Program-made: the position numbers and the translations under genes
Shown here: positions 63,230 to 64,000 of the stretch, in pieces
Position numbering within the stretch: position 1 is the first letter of the stretch
How the letters are laid out: each line of letters starts with the position of its first letter
Assembly: GCF_000817735.3 (NCBI RefSeq)
Contig: NZ_JTJC03000005.1
Location: 186,001-250,000 of the forward strand
Direction: 5' to 3'
Length of the DNA: 64,000 bases
Origin: Scytonema millei VB511283
Lineage (GTDB): Bacteria > Cyanobacteriota > Cyanobacteriia > Cyanobacteriales > Chroococcidiopsidaceae
The notes under the pieces: generated by a model
The model's input: only the letters and a program-made list of their open reading frames with translations
What the model was told of the DNA's origin: nothing
Database searches by the model: none

Positions 63230-64000
63230 CTAGGTGTGAGTAGTAGCTACGTTCGAGCGATCGCCTGAGGGCGCGTAATAATTACCGTTTTCATCAATTC
63301 CCAACTGAAGTAAAGATTCTTCGCCAGTAATTAATCTCGCTCCTCGCTTGCGGGTAAAATAGTTCCAGCCCCACTGGAAAATTACTACCAACTTATTGTC
63401 AAATTCAATTAGGTAGTAAATATGGACGAATAACCAGATTAGCCAAGCGAAAATTCCCGAAAACTTGACGAATCGCAAATCTACCACTGCGGCATTACGT
63501 CCGATCACCGCTAAGCTGGCGATATCAACGTAGCGGAAAGGAATGACAGCTTGTCCCTGAAGCCTGCGTTGGATCAGTTCTGCTACATATTGCCCTTCTT
63601 GCATGGCTACGGGTGCGACTCCTGGTAAAGGCTTGTCATCTTGGTGCGAATAATTCGCCAAATCGCCAATGATGAAAATATTGGAATAGTTAGCCAGACT
63701 TAGATCGGGTTCGACAATGACTCGTCCCGCCCGATCGAGTTGCGCCCCCGTGCGTTGGGCGATCGCTTCTCCCATCGATGAAGCCTTCACACCCGCCGCC
63801 CATAAAACCGTTCGCGTGGGAATAGATTCAATATTCTCACCTTGACGGATCGTTACAGCATCCTCGGTGACGTTCGTAACCAAAGTTTTGGTTTTAATTG
63901 TCACGCCCAACCGCTCTAGAGAGTGCGCTGCTTGAGTCGATAACTTTGGATCGTAGGGTGGTAGGATACGATCCATACCCTCTATCAGCAAGATTTGGGT
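63230..64000 (-). CDS. ndh: Type II NADH dehydrogenase, 5' part cut by window edge
   Basis: A partial flavoprotein of the NDH-2 family, 256 codons seen, continuing beyond the edge. VLWAAGVKASSMGEAIAQRTGA, FIIGDLANYSHQDDKPLPGV and AQEGQYVAELI-type (MQEGQYVAELIQRR) motifs belong to the FAD-binding and second nucleotide region. A hydrophobic segment near the C-terminus (FAWLIWLFVHIYYLIEF) anchors it to the membrane, as in cyanobacterial NDH-2. The enzyme passes electrons from NADH to plastoquinone without pumping protons. Paralogues are common, so ndbA/B/C cannot be told apart. Confidence 0.9.
   Translation of the reverse strand, partial: TQILLIEGMDRILPPYDPKLSTQAAHSLERLGVTIKTKTLVTNVTEDAVTIRQGENIESIPTRTVLWAAGVKASSMGEAIAQRTGAQLDRAGRVIVEPDLSLANYSNIFIIGDLANYSHQDDKPLPGVAPVAMQEGQYVAELIQRRLQGQAVIPFRYVDIASLAVIGRNAAVVDLRFVKFSGIFAWLIWLFVHIYYLIEFDNKLVVIFQWGWNYFTRKRGARLITGEESLLQLGIDENGNYYAPSGDRSNVATTHT

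Overview
This window is chromosomal DNA from a cyanobacterium. The evidence is the very high density of the HIP1 octamer GCGATCGC, a magnesium chelatase D subunit (chlD), a type 2 isopentenyl-diphosphate isomerase, a phytochrome-style Rcp1-like response regulator beside a cyanobacteriochrome-type GAF kinase, and cyanobacteria-only small families (DUF751, DUF1350, DUF6887/DUF6888). Loose gene packing, many repeats and many signalling proteins suggest a large-genome, possibly Chroococcidiopsis-like, strain. That placement is an inference only.

Layout. 0-8 kb: end of a secreted protein, DUF751-rbfA, an orphan Dam methylase, a membrane-anchored protein, an ABM-fold protein, a transglutaminase/DUF1350 pair and a methyltransferase. 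7-13.6 kb: a NrtABD-type ABC importer with a universal stress protein, and an ArsB/NhaD-type ion permease. Each is preceded by a c-di-AMP (ydaO-yuaA) riboswitch on the minus strand, making a small c-di-AMP transport regulon that is the most notable system in the window. 13.8-25 kb: an RsbRD-type histidine kinase, secreted proteins, chlD with two translated repeat insertions, an atypical Nramp-like transporter, a zinc-ribbon/phosphate-binding-like fusion with a decayed paralogue beside it, and a sulfite-oxidase-type molybdoenzyme. 25-30 kb: ArsR/SRPBCC pair with a clear promoter-operator, a catalytically dead ClpP, an epimerase and an ABC-2 exporter.

30-35 kb is a three-gene overlapping light/redox signalling operon: a REC-PAS-GAF-kinase whose GAF carries both cysteines of a DXCF cyanobacteriochrome, a single-domain response regulator, and a hybrid kinase. 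35-40.9 kb: TenA, an MNT/HepT toxin-antitoxin pair, FmdB/formamidase, class III alcohol dehydrogenase (one-carbon theme) and a DUF6888/DUF6887 pair. 41-55 kb is mostly housekeeping: CRTISO-like oxidoreductase, diguanylate cyclase, IDI-2, SppA, CPA2 antiporter, rhomboid, DUF4126, MDR/DinB/SDR and fumarase. 55-64 kb: a SPOR-like protein, a small accessory patch (DUF4365 plus partner and an interrupted gene), MAPEG, the NAD(P)HX repair enzyme, a MHYT-PAS-GGDEF-EAL protein, a secreted Cys protein and the end of a type II NADH dehydrogenase.

Intergenic DNA is dominated by heptameric micro-repeats with many different 7-bp units, by palindromes bounded by GTAGGG/CCCTAC, and by one 130-bp terminal-inverted-repeat element present twice in opposite orientation. 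Some of these repeats have entered coding sequence (chlD, the SRPBCC gene). No tRNA, rRNA, CRISPR array or intact insertion sequence was seen.
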